Assembly (NCBI GenBank): GCA_034670405.1
Contig: JAXDDX010000289.1
Location: 186,001 to 250,000, forward strand
DNA length: 64,000 nt
Reading direction: 5' to 3'
Source: Hoplostethus atlanticus
Taxonomy: Eukaryota > Chordata > Actinopteri > Trachichthyiformes > Trachichthyidae
Shown here: positions 52,777 through 64,000 of the stretch, one piece after another
Numbering within the stretch: the first letter of the stretch is position 1
Layout of the letters: every line of letters begins with the position of its first letter
Translations under genes and position numbers: made by a program
Notes under the pieces: generated by a model
What the model was told of the DNA's origin: nothing
Databases searched by the model: none
What the model saw: only the letters and a program-made list of their open reading frames with translations

Positions 52777-54350
52777 GGGCCAGATGTATAAAACTGTGTA
52801 GATTTAGGTGTAGAAACCTGTGTACGCACAAAACAGGAAACATGCATACGCTCAGATGTATAAAACCCCACGTACGTCTGTTCCCACGTGTTTTTTCTTC
52901 ATACATCTCAATCATCCCGAAATTGTGCGCACGTACACGAGCCTTCTGACCATGCCCACAATTTACTATATGGCTTCCAACACCCCCCCAATTGCCTGGT
53001 TTGCATATAAAGGGCCAGCATTTAGTTTAGTTTTGAGGACAAACGGCGGAAGCATTTAAGAAGAAGTGCAATTTTACGACTGTGAACTTGAAATAATGGT
53101 TGATCAAAATGACAGAAGAAAACATGTATTATTTAGAAGCCTAAGCTCTGGCATTACCAACCAAATGAAACAAGTTGAATGGCAGAAAGTAACCGAAAAC
53201 ATCTCCCTTTTAAAAGCCCAATGCAACGCTCTACCACAGAGCTCACGGCTGTACACCACATTACAGCGCGTCTGTTGTGGCTCTGGGGGTTTGTAAATGG
53301 CATAACCATGGCTTCAATGCATACCCATTGTCACCTGAGGGTATAAAATATTATATACATATATTACATTTGGGAAACCGGACATCGCTGCAAATTGCAT
53401 TTTGATGTTGGCCTGTTCAGCTGCTGTGTGGGAACCTGATGTATCTATTACTCAAAGAAATTATGCCACCCCACGTCATGGACATGATCCGGCTCAGGGC
53501 AGCTCAGGATATCCCTGATCTGTCCGCAAGCTCCCGCTGAAACGTCCCCGTCGCTAAAAACCCGATTGTTGTCAATACCTGTAGATGGACGGGGATGGCA
53601 GGGTTCTCCGAGAGTGCCGTTCCAACACAGGGCCCAGTTCAACACACAATTCGAAGAGAACAGCTCTTGGAAATCCAAAGCGGCGCATTAGCCAGTCATC
53701 ATCATGGACCAGAAAACCAGTACGGTCTCTGAAGACTAGTTCTCGCCTAAATTGCGCAATAGCTATATCTTCCAGCAACGCCAAAGCAGCCATTGTATCA
53801 TTTGGCACAGCCATTACGCACAGCCTTTATGTAGTGTAGGTTATTCTTACTCCCCAATAATACAGAATAATAATCTTTATTTATATAAAGATCATGTATT
53901 TATTTGTTTATTTATATAAAGATCATTATAATTATTATAATGCATAGTGACAAACATATTTACTCAAGAAAGAACGAAATGAAGGCTTGTCCAAAAAAAG
54001 GTTGTTAACCACTCACGCATCACTACGTAATCATAGTGAAGTTTTTTTTTTTAAACTATAGATTACATCCTAACACAACACCCAAATTCACACTTTTATT
54101 ATCCTTTTTTGGATAAAAACTCAAAAAATGCATATGGTACGCATGGTGTGAAGGATACGTACCAGTACGCACATTCTCGCCGCCCGTGGATTTTTATACA
54201 TTTGGAAACTTGCGTGGAAAGTGGCGGTGTGAAAGATGCATACCGGTACGCACATTCTCGCCGCCCGTGGATTTTTATACATTTGAAACCTGCGTGGAAA
54301 GTGACGTAAGTACACTTTTCGTGCATACGCATGGTTTATACATATGGCCC
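52777..54350. mobile_element. PIF/Harbinger element, copy 2
   Basis: Inverted ends GGGCCAGATGTATAAA and TTTATACATATGGCCC, flanked by TTT (52774-52776 and 54351-54353). The plus strand has the Myb/SANT-like frame at 53066-53296 (CELEIMVDQNDRRKHVLFRS). The minus strand has a HARBI1-type N-terminus at 53572-53814. A unit of about 90 bp near the right end is duplicated (about 54135-54310). It is a close relative of copy 1 at 8489-9648, with about 400 bp more sequence. Confidence 0.85.
53448..53814 (-). pseudogene. HARBI1-type Harbinger transposase, N-terminal part
   Basis: The frame reads MAALALLEDIAIAQFRREL, FRDRTGFLVHDDDWLMRRFG and FPRAVLFELCVELGPVL. This is the standard opening of a HARBI1-like transposase. 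A frame change near 53575 leads to a second piece (GACGQIRDILSCPEPDHVHD). The DDE catalytic domain is missing. The Myb-like partner gene lies on the other strand, as in known two-gene Harbingers. Confidence 0.7.
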
Positions 54351-54406
54351 TTTGTGTCTTTAATGGTTCCCTAGAGCTTTAAGTGTAGATTCCGGGTTGA
54401 GATCAG

Positions 54407-55591
54407 GGGCCTGTTCCAAGAAGCGGGTTTAGTGAAAACTCTGAGTTTGTTAACCCTGAGATGAGGGAAACTCTGGGTTTTCCGTTCCAGAAAGAGAGGT
54501 AACTCAAACTCTGAGTCAATTACCATGGTAACTGACTCTGTGAACCTAACCTGCTCGCTGGCAGGTTTTCTTGAACAAACCCTGACTTTCTCCTTATCTC
54601 CTCCCTCTGCTGAACCTGAAGCAGCTGTCGGACATGGCGTGTCCTTTCCTCGTAACCCGATCGATATTCAAGCGGAAGTAATTCGCATAGCCTTATGTCG
54701 GGAGAGGATTTTGAGACCCCGATTAGATGTTCTATGTCCAGGATGGAAGAGCTGTCCGAGATATAATATGCCGTTTACAGTTCACGGATTAAGCTACCAC
54801 CACCCCGAGCAGTCAAATAAAGACACATTTCATTTGGTCTTCTTTATTTCCTACAAATACAAAAGCAACAGTTAGTATTGTTATATTGTTCCAACAACAC
54901 ATTTCACCTGTGACCATGCACCCACCTCTAACTTATGTTCCAGTAATTAAATTTCTAGATCTGCATTTCTAATTTACCGCCCCAAGTACACCATTTGAAG
55001 TATGTCTGGCCCAGACAGCTCAGTTGGTAGAGCATTAGACTCTCAGGGTTGTGGGTTCGATCCTCACATAGTGTTAACTATCACCTTTGTAAATCGCTTT
55101 GGATAAAAGCCTCTGCTAAATGACTGTAATGTTTTTATATTTCATTTTCAGCTGCTGCCAAGTGCGCTTTGCGCCCTGTGGGATTGCACCTAAATGAAAA
55201 TATTTTTTTTCCAATACCATTCCACCACTTTCTCACATGTAGGTAATATTATAAGAAAGTGTGGTTAAATGTTAAATGAATACACTGCTGCATTCAAACG
55301 TACGCATTGACTCGGGCAGCGATTCTCTCCCACGCCAATTCCCTCTCCTTTACGACCCTTCTGCTTGCTGGTTGCCATGGTGAATCGTAGTATCGGACCT
55401 CCATTGATGATGGCTTTTTATTGTCGTCGCGCACGCGCTTAACTCAAGGTGAACATACTCAAAATTGATTGAACTAACTCAAATCAGCCGTTCTGGAACC
55501 GAAAACTCAGACTTGGCCATCTCGGAATGAATCAACTCAGAGTGCAGGGTTAGACTCAGAGTTTGCTGAACCTGCTTCTTGGAACAGGCCC
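54407..55591. mobile_element. Third PIF/Harbinger-type element
   Basis: Inverted ends GGGCCTGTTCCAAGAAGC and its mirror ending CTTGGAACAGGCCC, flanked by a 3-bp duplication CAG (54404-54406 and 55592-55594). CTCAGAGTTT-type motifs repeat in both arms. On the plus strand a frame at about 54640-54790 (NPIDIQAEVIRIALCRERI) resembles a HARBI1 N-terminus. A SINE is inside at 55012-55130. It is a different family from the pair at 8.5 and 52.8 kb. Confidence 0.8.
55012..55130 (+). repeat. Short tRNA-derived SINE with conserved 3' segment
   Basis: The tRNA-like head has GACAGCTCAGTTGGTAGAGC and TGTGGGTTCGATCCTCAC. The fish conserved segment TCGCTTTGGATAAAAGCCTC, then TGCTAAATGACTGTAATG, follows directly. 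It has the layout of a complete small SINE, not a tRNA gene, because the acceptor stem is not followed by a matching 3' half. Confidence 0.8.
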
Positions 55592-57790
55592 CAGCTCTTG
55601 CAAATTGAAGGGTTCACTCTAATGTTCTGGGTAACATGTTTTTGGCAAGGGTTAACATAGGATATTCATAACAGGGTTATAACATGATTCAAGATGTATA
55701 TGGAATTTATAACTGTTACATTGCACAACAATGGTACATAAAAAAAAACAAAACCTTTATTCAAAAGAAAGTGTCAACAACACTACATTAGTTCTGTATG
55801 TCCATATCAAACTGGAGCCTTTGAACAAGGGTTGAACAAATTCTGTACTTACTTGATGTTTTGTTGGCAGCAATCATGTCTTTGAATATAATTATTGGCC
55901 AACGCATGAAATCCAGCATCTTAGCTGAAAACCAATAAGGTTGGTTTAGATAACAAAATGTTGATACTCTTCCAAACTAATTTCAGAGGGAGAACGATTC
56001 CTGGCAAAAATGTCTGGCAAGAAAATCATAGCCTCGTTTTCTGAGTGCCTTCATGTCTTTGAGTCGTGAGCTGCACAGGGGTTCATTCAATGCATTTTGT
56101 AGCTTTGCACTTCTTATGAGGAAATACAGGGATTGAAGATGAAAGTGTTTGTTTCTGATTTCACTCAGACCAATTTGTTTCCAATTAACCCCTCAGAAAG
56201 TGTCACTGTGTTGGAGACCAACACATTCATTAATGGTGGACAATTCTGGTTGTATTTACTTATTAGAGAGCTGTGGCCAAAATAAAAAATCCTGTCAATA
56301 CACATCTTTGAATTACTGCCCACAGACAGGCACCTTTCAAAGGAATGGGTCCAATTCCTCCAGTGTCCTCATCTGCCCTTCTGGTTGCACATTTCACAGA
56401 GGAAGGATTCCTCTCTATGAACACCCACTGTATATGAGGAGGTATCCATTAAATGTTTATGTACAATACAGAGAAGAAGAACCATTGACCTGTAGTAAGG
56501 GTCACTCACTTCCGTGGAGTGCATTATACTCAAACAGACACATTGGAGTCTATCAGACTGCTTTATATTTCTTCTTAGAGTAAAATGTTAATTGAACATT
56601 CTCTGCTCATTTAAGTAAGTTACCCCTTTTACGGTAGAAACTGCTTGGCAACTCGCACCTGATTCTTCAGCCTGATAATGGGTACATGTTACGCAAAATA
56701 CTTTTTCTAGTGTATAAATTCTACACTTTTCCACACAAAGCTACTTTGCTAGAACAATCTTGCTGAAATATTATTGCTGAAAAAAAAAATAGTGATTTCA
56801 CCATGACTATAAATTTTCTGACTGCAGTTGAAGAGTTTAACTTTTGTTTTAACCTTAAATACAATGTCACTGCCAGGACAGTGAATACAAGCCAGCATAT
56901 TTCAAACAAACTGTAAAGGATCAGAAATTTGCACACATACAGGGGGGCTACATGTTAACTATTTTTCAGTCGCACAATGTGTTGCTTATGGCACAATGTT
57001 CGCTGATAAAAAAGCGTCCAATTGCTCATTTTTCAGCTCGGAAACGCTGCCAAAATTAACAATAACAGACAGTCAATCGCAGAGTCAATGGTTCCTTCAG
57101 AGTCGGCCATGCTGATGATGGGCACATGCCTCCTTGGGCGCAACATTGTTAACCAATCACCGTCCCCGCTTATTTTCTTTGTGAATATGCAAATAGGCTT
57201 TTTGAGCACGTTGAAGGCAACATATAAGCCGATTTACTCAAACCATTAAGCATTAGCCTATCATGGCTGATATGCACAAATGTGGTAAGACATTCATTTA
57301 AAAACAGATTTGCTGGCAGTCTATACTGAAATAAAAACAATACACACCCTCTGGCCAATAAGAATGAAATAATCACCCCGGGCCATGATATAACTCTACA
57401 ATGAAAAAGACACTGATTCGCTATCAGTGCCTTGATCATTTTAATTTAAAATAGTAGGTTTGGATGCTCCGATTAGTATATGGAAATCTATCAACAAATA
57501 CACCCCCCCCCCAATATGTTTGCCAATGACCATGTACCTATGTCATACCTAAAGCCTATAACACTTGAATCAGTTTGTGAACATGACCAACTCCCAAACC
57601 TGGAAACAAAGACTAATCTTTGAAGTTTCAAGATGTACGGCCTGGAGCAGCCCTGTTGACACTGAATGGGAGATTGACTTTTTGACCTTACAGAATGTTT
57701 GTCTTACATTTTGATGATGTAAATGTTATATATTGTAGTCAGAAATTGTCCTTTTCAGGAGGGTCCCCCGGAAATGTGTGTGCAGAAATG
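55592..57790. other. Unassigned sequence
   Basis: No repeat ends or protein motifs were recognised. A plus-strand frame of 144 codons at 56149-56583 is open but shows no motif, and its composition is like the flanks; I do not call it a gene. A C-run lies at about 57502-57512. Confidence 0.35.
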
Positions 57791-57836
57791 CGCGCACGCA
57801 CGCACGCACGCACGCGCACACACACACACACACACG
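57791..57836. repeat. (GCAC)n/(CA)n microsatellite
   Basis: CGCACGCACGCACG repeats grade into a CA run. Confidence 0.95.
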
Positions 57837-58099
57837 ATAATAATTAGCTCCCTGTGCTTCCTTTACAAATCCAATTTGTCTGACAGCGCAAAGCGGGCTG
57901 TGATTTGTAATTTAACAATAGACGGGCATCTTAATGGGTATTTCTCTGTCTCCCAACAACTTCCACCAGCTGTGTCATCCAAAGACAGCAAGTGGAGGGA
58001 TCCTGAGATAGTTCATCATGCTATTAAGCAAATCAGCAACTAGAGAAAGACTGTTGGGTTAGATATTTGATGTTTATATTTTTATTGCATTTTATGCAA

Positions 58100-58200
58100 T
58101 ATACAGTTTAGTTGAAGCTCTTATTCAGAGCGACTTACGATTAGTCCAGAGCAGAATAAACTTTAAACCCTATAACATCTGCATTACAAATAACCAGTAG
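58100..58200 (-). repeat. Diverged copy of the conserved retroposon tail
   Basis: GAAGCTCTTATTCAGAGCGA followed by CTTACGATTAG is a diverged match to the tail motif seen at 18190 and 55090 (on the opposite strand to 55090). Confidence 0.45.
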
Positions 58201-60257
58201 TAAGGAATCAAACCCACAACATCCAGACAATATATGTAAGAAATACTCCTGTGGCACGATGTAGAACATTCTGTGTCTAAGAGAAATGCCCAACATAAAA
58301 TATTAAGGCATTATACAGTCATGCTTGAAAGTTATGCAATTATAGAAATTAGGGGTTTTAACTATACAATCCTTATTTAATCACAATTATCCCTTTCTGA
58401 AATTCAACTGGAATTAACTGAAATAAAAGATCTATATTTACCAAAGTCATATGCTTTTTGGAGGAAATTGTGCAAGTAGTAAAATGCAAATAATTTAAAG
58501 GGAATTAGTGCAGGTGCATAAATAAATTAACATTAGTTAAATCAAGTAGGTAAGTAGAATCAGGTGTTTCAATTAGATATGAAGCTAATATAAGGTCAAT
58601 AAAAGGTCAGAACTTTGACGACAAGTTTGTGTGGCACTCCCATAAATCCAGGTGAGAAACTTGATCAGTTTGGTGTTACCCATGCAGGTGAAAGAAAAAC
58701 ACTGTTGTGATCTAAGGAGACCTCAGAGGAACTCAGGAAGCGAATAGTGAACGAGCATTAGTCTAGGGAAGGTTCTAAATGTAAACGGTTCAAGCTACCC
58801 CTGTGCTAGGACTTTTATTGTTAAGGAATTTATTGACTTCCTGTGCTTTATCCCTTGAGCAACCAGACTTGCCTCCTACCTGGATTGATTTCACCTGTGT
58901 CTGCTACAATAAAAAGGCCTTGAGGCAGCATTGTGGGAGATTTTGGGTTGGGCAGGAATGCTGGGACGCCATCACACCACCATAGGGTGTATGGTGAGAT
59001 TTTTAGAAGCGCCTAGTTTTAATGTTTTATGGAGATGATAAGTTGGTCATTTCATGTCTGTGTGCCTCAGCAGGTGAGTGTGGTGGCATCCTGGAGCTGG
59101 TTTTATTGTTTTAACTGTGTCTGTATTTACCTGTGTTCAGTGGCCTATGGCGTTCTTATTGTGACTTTTATTGGATAGTGGTTTTAAGCAAGATTGTACA
59201 TTCAGTTTTCCTTATGTGTGCTGTGTTGGTTTTATTGTCTTTTTAGACTCTTTGGTTGTGGTGGGTTTAATCACATGTGTTATGTCGCTTTTAAAACTGC
59301 AATGTATTTGTCTTGTGTTCACTACTCCATCTTAGTCTCTTTTAGAACCAATGCCTGCCAGAACACTAATTGTGTAAGGTCTATGCATTTTAATAAACTA
59401 ATGACATGTTTATTTAGCTTCCTTGCCTTTATCCAGTTGCCCCATCAAAGAACCTGTGCTTTTAGTATTTGATTTTTATACCAGAGGACCATACCTTTTT
59501 TAAAAAAAAGGTGACGAAGTCTGTTTTAATACACTTGAGGGGGGCCCCACCCCCCCCCCACACACGTCACAAAGATAAATCAAAACAATTGGGGGGGGTA
59601 GCACACTCTCCTGCCACTTAGCAATAATCTTTTACTTATTCGTGTCAACATGACTACATCCAACAGACTATGAAACCAGCGTATGTCCCTGGAAACAGCA
59701 TGAAACCAAAGAGAACAGACAAGATCTGCCTGAAGAGGATACACAAAATGGCAGGAACATGTTTTGTGGATTATTATTATTTTCTTTTAATTAAACCTGG
59801 CTGCCTAAATTCCTATGCCAAAAATAGTAAGCCCACCGCACCCTAGCTCAAAGATGAATCAAAGACCATGTGCCGTCAGACTGTTCAAGGTAGAACCGTT
59901 ATAACAGATTCTAGGTAGAACCCTTCATAGACAGTTAGAACAAACTGGTTCTAGTTAGAACCCTACAGCACTCGCCGGCTGGGCAGTGTTCTTTGCCTGT
60001 AGCTTCACTCGTCTGCGGGCACGCAACCCTCCTGTGTCCTACCTCCATTCAAACCATTGCAAACTGCCAGTGCTAGCATACAAATAAGCTCTGCCTTTGT
60101 GAATAACTTAGAAATTAACCTCCAAGGTCTTGGAAGATGAGTCGAGAAACATTAAGGCCTGCCTCCTTTAGAGTCACGTGTTTTAGTTCTTCCTAGTGAA
60201 ATCTCCCCGAATCTGCTCGCAAACTTTCCAAACCAGGAGAGTTGGCGCCGTATTGCT
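58201..60257. other. Unassigned sequence
   Basis: No gene is supported. Parts near 58440-58730 feel like an old Tc1-type transposon interior, but no ends were found. C-rich (59547-59560) and G-rich (59592-59599) runs flank ACACACGTCAC. Confidence 0.3.
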
Positions 60258-60500
60258 TCACCATAAATAAAAGGTGGGACATTGAACACTAACTCTGGCA
60301 GTCGGTGAGTGTCTGGAAAATGAATTCGTCACAAACACGGCACTCTCAACCAAATGGTGTACAAACTTTTCCTGTTTCATGAAGACCACCACCGCTTTGT
60401 TCATTGTAGACGCCGATCCAATCAATAGTTGATCACCTGCTCGCCTACCGCTAGCAAAACCTCCTCCATTGTCACTCCAGGCCCTGGCACACACCTCCAT
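60258..60500 (-). pseudogene. LINE ORF1-type fragment
   Basis: The frame contains LLIGSASTMNKAVVVFMKQE, then FVHHLVESAVFVTNSF. This resembles the SRMN-x-A-x-VVF...VN.LVE.G....G.F region of ORF1/CCHC-type proteins of fish L1/Tx1-like elements. The zinc knuckles that should follow are missing. Confidence 0.45.
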
Positions 60501-60689
60501 GGTGTGTCCATGGTGGAGGGTGAGGGGAGTTTTGACTTTATTCTGTTGGTTGTTCTGTCTTGACCTTTTCCTGTGGGCTTATGGTAGGTCAGTTCATACC
60601 ACTACCTCAGGCTTTCGGGATGTGCCTAATCTATAATACTGTAAGACAGTAGTAATTTAATGACTACTTTTACTGGGACACACACACAC

Positions 60690-60960
60690 ACACACGTTTT
60701 CATTTGGAATGGGGACCAACTTTTTGATCATCACTTGTGGGGACCACCCTTTCTAGAGGTGCTAGAGGTATGAAAAAAATTAGGTACACTCGCCATTGGT
60801 TAGTTAGCTTATACACGCCTTCAAATCACTGGATTGATGAAGTGATGATTTCCCCATGCTAACCGGGGACCTACGAAAAATCCAGTAAACATGGTTGAAG
60901 GGGACATCATTTAAATATACATTGCATAACACAGATTCCCATGTGATTACTGGGGACCAT
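60690..60960. repeat. GGGGACC-motif repeat
   Basis: GGGGACC or a close variant recurs at about 60713, 60740, 60865, 60900 and 60953, often with a CA run nearby (60678-60694). This is a common teleost interspersed pattern of unknown origin. Confidence 0.4.
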
Positions 60961-61131
60961 GCTAGAATTATTATTTCTACATTAAAATGGCAAATTATAT
61001 ACATCTATATCAAGTCAAACCTCAGTCTTCATATTTATTTTTCATAGTTAACCTAACACTTAGCACCAGCCTAATAAAACTAGTAATCCGTAATCATCTG
61101 ACAGGTTTGTCATTAAACTCCAAGAAATCAA

Positions 61132-61174
61132 ACTTTTTTTTTTTTTCTCTCTCCCTCTCTCCCTCCCTCTCCCT
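61132..61174. repeat. Poly-T and CT-rich tract
   Basis: A T run followed by CTCTCCCTC repeats. It directly follows (on the minus strand) the last readable codon of the zinc-finger fragment. Confidence 0.9.
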
Positions 61175-62536
61175 AAGCAAACATGGAACTCTTTGGTAAG
61201 CTAAGAGCTTTAGCCACATCCAATTTATCGATGTGTGCACTTTCTAGATGCCTTGCCATAAGGCTTACTGCAATAATGTCTCTTGTTGTACACTCTAATG
61301 CCATTTCTTTTTTGGGAAGCATTAACAACAATGTTGTCAATCGTGTCCTGACTTGAGCAGGGTTCTTCCGCTCCAGTGACTTCATATGTAATGCTGTTGC
61401 TTTCAGAGGTCACGTGGTCTCGTGTTGTGCTGTCACAAACTGGGGGACTCATTGAGCCAGAATCATTCAATAAATCAAGAGGCTGCCATTTTGTCCTTAA
61501 GTTTGGTTTAAGGGTAGCATCACTGTCTTCACTTTCAGAGGTGGAATCCGGAACATACTCATCAGCACTCTCTGAAGTAGAATAATATAGGTCATCAGAG
61601 TCTTCAAGACCCGTGTCTTTCATCTAAAAACAAAAGTAACTTAGACATATACACTTTAAACTAAACACAATCCCAGTAAGTGCAGTATATTATGACAATA
61701 CAATCAGATTATTGAAAATGTCTACAATGTTGATCCAGCCACTTATTTGAGAACTTACTATGATGCTTTTAGTCCGTCTCAGTAAAAAACTATCATTCTC
61801 CTCATCTGTCACAATCTGTAAATAACAGCAACATTTGAAATCATTATAGTATTTGCAATTGCACAAAAATAATTTCAAAACCAATTTTAGAGTATGTAGC
61901 TGAATGTAACCCCTAGATTTCTTAAGAGTGAGGCAGATGTGAAATAATTTAAAAAAAATGTAACACCAATGAATTTACTAAAAAAAGGTACTACATTAAA
62001 AAGTAATGTACTGACAACACTATTCTTGTACGATTAAAACATGCAATGGTCTAACAGGAAAATTATTTTGAACTGCTAGTTTGCCAGATACTTAACACAC
62101 ACTTTCTTCTTAAACACTGACGTAAGGTGTGTTGTGGGGACGACGTGGATGTCCCAGAATAGAGTGATATTTTACCAAAAGCAGTAGCTTACTCTATCAC
62201 ACAACCTCACCTCACAAACCTTTATTTATTTTAATTTGACTAAATCCGTCCTGGTGCCCAAAAACCCTGCTTTAGTTAGCTAGCTAACTGTTAACTTGGC
62301 AAGGTAACATTAGCGTTAGCTAACTTAACGCTAGCTAGTTAACTACAACTGCATTTGGCTAGCATCCTTTAAACAAGAAAACTGAAAGTTTTCATGAATA
62401 AATTGGTTCATAACGCATACAACTCTGACATGGATTTAATCTGTTATATTTTGTGAAAATACTGAGCACTTACTGAACACACCACTCCCTCCGATGATTT
62501 CTGCACTGCGTTTGATTTCCATCGATTTCTTTCCAT
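61173..62536 (-). pseudogene. Three-exon zinc-finger gene, 5' part
   Basis: The exons are 62536-62474 (63 nt, ATG start, donor TTCA|GTAAGT), 61815-61759 (57 nt, acceptor TTTACAG|A, donor ATA|GTAAGT) and 61623-61173 (acceptor TTTTTAG|ATG). All junctions fall between codons. The protein starts MERNRWKSNAVQKSS, is acidic/Ser-rich in the middle (YYSTSESADEYVPDS), then basic, then has a C2H2-like finger: RVYNKRHYC, SKPYGK and MARHLESAHIDKLDVAKALS. An indel at about 61255-61275 splits the finger. I recall this finger plus R-V-Y-x-K-x-Y-C from a large fish family linked to tyrosine-recombinase (Crypton-like) genes; unchecked. Confidence 0.5.
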
Positions 62537-62539
62537 GTG

Positions 62540-63177
62540 GCGAAGGAACGGCATTTAACAGTTAAGTTACGGTTGAACATAGTCGATTTCCTGCGTGATT
62601 TCACAATAAAAGCCTGCCAGAGGAAGCCACAGTTACACAGACAAAGCTTTGCTTATTTGTGTAAAATTTGTATCAGGGTACAGAGTTATTTCAATCTGAC
62701 AACGGCTGACAATTATTAGAACTAGTAATTTTAGAATTCTGTCTGTTACAGTTTTACAATTTTTTTGTTTTATTTTATTAAATTGTATTTTACATTCTCT
62801 GTAAAACACAAAGCCTTTTGTTTTTTAAAATGTGTTCTATAAAAAATTTTCACCTGATTTGCCTTCACTACAAATATTGATCCTAAAGTCATCATAGCAG
62901 AAAAAAAAGAAAGCAAGGCTATCATTAACATGATCAATTTTACCACATCCCCTCCAAGAGTTATCAATAGGGTTACGTTTGAGCAGCAGTGATCCAAACA
63001 ATATTCCCTAGCTGTATTTTTGTGTGTCTGAGGCCATAAACTCCTTCACATGCACGGAAATCCATGACAATGGAACTAACACTCGAACAATAAAACATTG
63101 TTGATTTGCTAGTTACACTTTTCCTCTGTAGTTAATTAGAGCTAATTAGCTATTATTATCTACCAGTTATTATACAA
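62540..63177. other. Unassigned AT-rich sequence upstream of the three-exon fragment
   Basis: It may hold the promoter of the zinc-finger fragment on the minus strand. I see no TATA box or repeat ends. No gene called. Confidence 0.3.
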
Positions 63178-63840
63178 ATGTGCTTACCTTGTGGTTTACT
63201 TTGCTCCTCTGCACAAGTTCTTAGCTCTTTAGCTGATATCTACAGCAAATCTGTCAGAGTAGATGGCAGTGCCTCTGAGGTTGTGATAAGCAACACCGGT
63301 GCACTTCAAGGAACTGTACTGGCACCATTCCTCTTCACTATTTACAACTCAGAAGTCTTCTTCAACTCTGGTTCCTGCCACCTCCAAAAGTTTTCAGATG
63401 ACTCCTCCATTGTTGGATGCATCGACATGGACAACGAGGAGTACAGAGGACTGATAGAGAGCTTCATGGTGCATCAACAATCATCTGAAGCTCAATATCA
63501 GCAAGACCAAAGAGCTGGAGGTGGACTACCTATCCCGGTTATCATCCAGGGAGAGGAAGTGGAGAGGGTGGACTCATACAAGTACATTGGGGTCCAAATC
63601 AATAAAAAACTGGACTGGTCTCATAACACCGATGCCCTATTCAGGAAGGCACAGAGCAGACTGTTCTTCCTGAGGAGACTCAGATCCTTCAGTATGTGCA
63701 ACAGGCTCCTGAAGATCTTCGACTTATTTTAGTTTTATCTCGTATTATTTATTTTACTTTCTATACTTATTGTTATCCTTGAGCTGCTGCAGCAACCAAA
63801 TTTCCCCGCTGGGGATCAATAACAGTTTATCCTATCTTGT
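63178..63840 (+). pseudogene. LINE reverse transcriptase, 3' part
   Basis: The frame has SNTGALQGTVLAPFLFTIYN, a decayed catalytic block (LQKFSDDSSIVGCID), DSYKYIGVQINKKLDWSHNT and ALFRKAQSRLFFLRRLRSFS. These are the RT thumb motifs of a common fish LINE. The catalytic box reads FSDDS. A 3' UTR with TTTCCCCGCTGGGGATCAAT follows. Many internal residues between SDDS and GGGLP are lost. Confidence 0.7.
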
Positions 63841-64000
63841 CTTAAATAAACTTCTCCCTTGGCCATCCTGTCAATTGCCACCTTTAACACTGAAAATGTC
63901 CTTTGCTCCTGAAAACCTTCTTAATGAGGACCAGGAAGTGGGCGGTCCTAACCATATTTGGAAGGTGTGTGTGGAGCAGGAAGTGCAATACCAGCTGGAT
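63841..64000. other. Unassigned right edge
   Basis: Too short to classify; cut by the window edge. Confidence 0.3.

Noticed and set aside
55012..55085. Functional tRNA gene
   Set aside because: A and B boxes are good, but the sequence continues into the SINE conserved segment and the acceptor stem does not close.
56149..56583. 144-codon open frame as a gene
   Set aside because: No motif, no codon or splice support, composition like the flanks.

Overview
The window looks like a teleost fish chromosome segment made almost entirely of transposable elements. The evidence is the mix of families: Tc1, pogo, IS630-type DDE_3, PIF/Harbinger, hAT, Ty3/gypsy, BEL/Pao, Ty1/copia, L1- and L2-type LINEs, tRNA-derived SINEs with the fish conserved 3' segment, and a Polinton-class virus-like element. 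Family names come from protein motifs and element ends read by eye; no database was searched. I see no complete single-copy host gene. The best host-like candidate is a short three-exon zinc-finger gene fragment at 61.2-62.5 kb.

Layout. 0-11.4 kb: a paired repeat with YY1-like motifs, a solo LTR, a hAT-like first exon, an LTR fragment cut by a LINE, a hAT fragment split by a PIF/Harbinger element, and a second LTR fragment. 11.5-25.0 kb: a nest. A Tc1 element (11522-25023) holds a pogo-like element (12105-13589) and an IS630/DDE_3 element (13653-24599). The DDE_3 element holds a 9.8-kb Polinton/adintovirus-like provirus (13754-23566). 25.2-43.0 kb: a reverse-strand Ty3/gypsy element with a BEL/Pao element, a long-inverted-repeat element carrying a copia remnant, two SINEs and a hAT MITE inside it. 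43-50.6 kb: LTR and L1 fragments, a solo LTR with a target duplication, and a nearly full-length L2 LINE with an esterase-type ORF1. 52.8-55.6 kb: two more PIF/Harbinger elements, one carrying a SINE. 55.6-64 kb: mostly unrecognised sequence, LINE scraps and the zinc-finger fragment.

The Polinton-like element is the main find. It has a perfect 6-bp target duplication, AGTAGT...ACTACT ends and terminal inverted repeats of 400-480 bp. On the plus strand it carries an accessory Cys/His protein, an rve integrase with a chromodomain, a penton-like minor capsid protein, a basic/amphipathic core-type protein, a double-jelly-roll-type major capsid protein and an adenain-like protease. On the minus strand it carries a KMYLVP-motif protein, a small basic protein with a hydrophobic tail, a packaging ATPase and a spliced coiled-coil gene. 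There is no protein-primed DNA polymerase and no room for one. Most virion genes are broken by stops, frameshifts or later insertions, so this is a decayed copy. Its inverted repeats hold seven copies of TGATTGACAG, the binding decamer known for PBX-PREP/MEIS homeodomain pairs.

The nested insertions with target duplications give a relative order: Tc1 first, then pogo and DDE_3, then the Polinton, then the repeat in its capsid gene and the L2 tail in its ATPase. For gypsy, BEL, the inverted-repeat element, the SINEs and the MITE came later, and a LINE tail then entered BEL.
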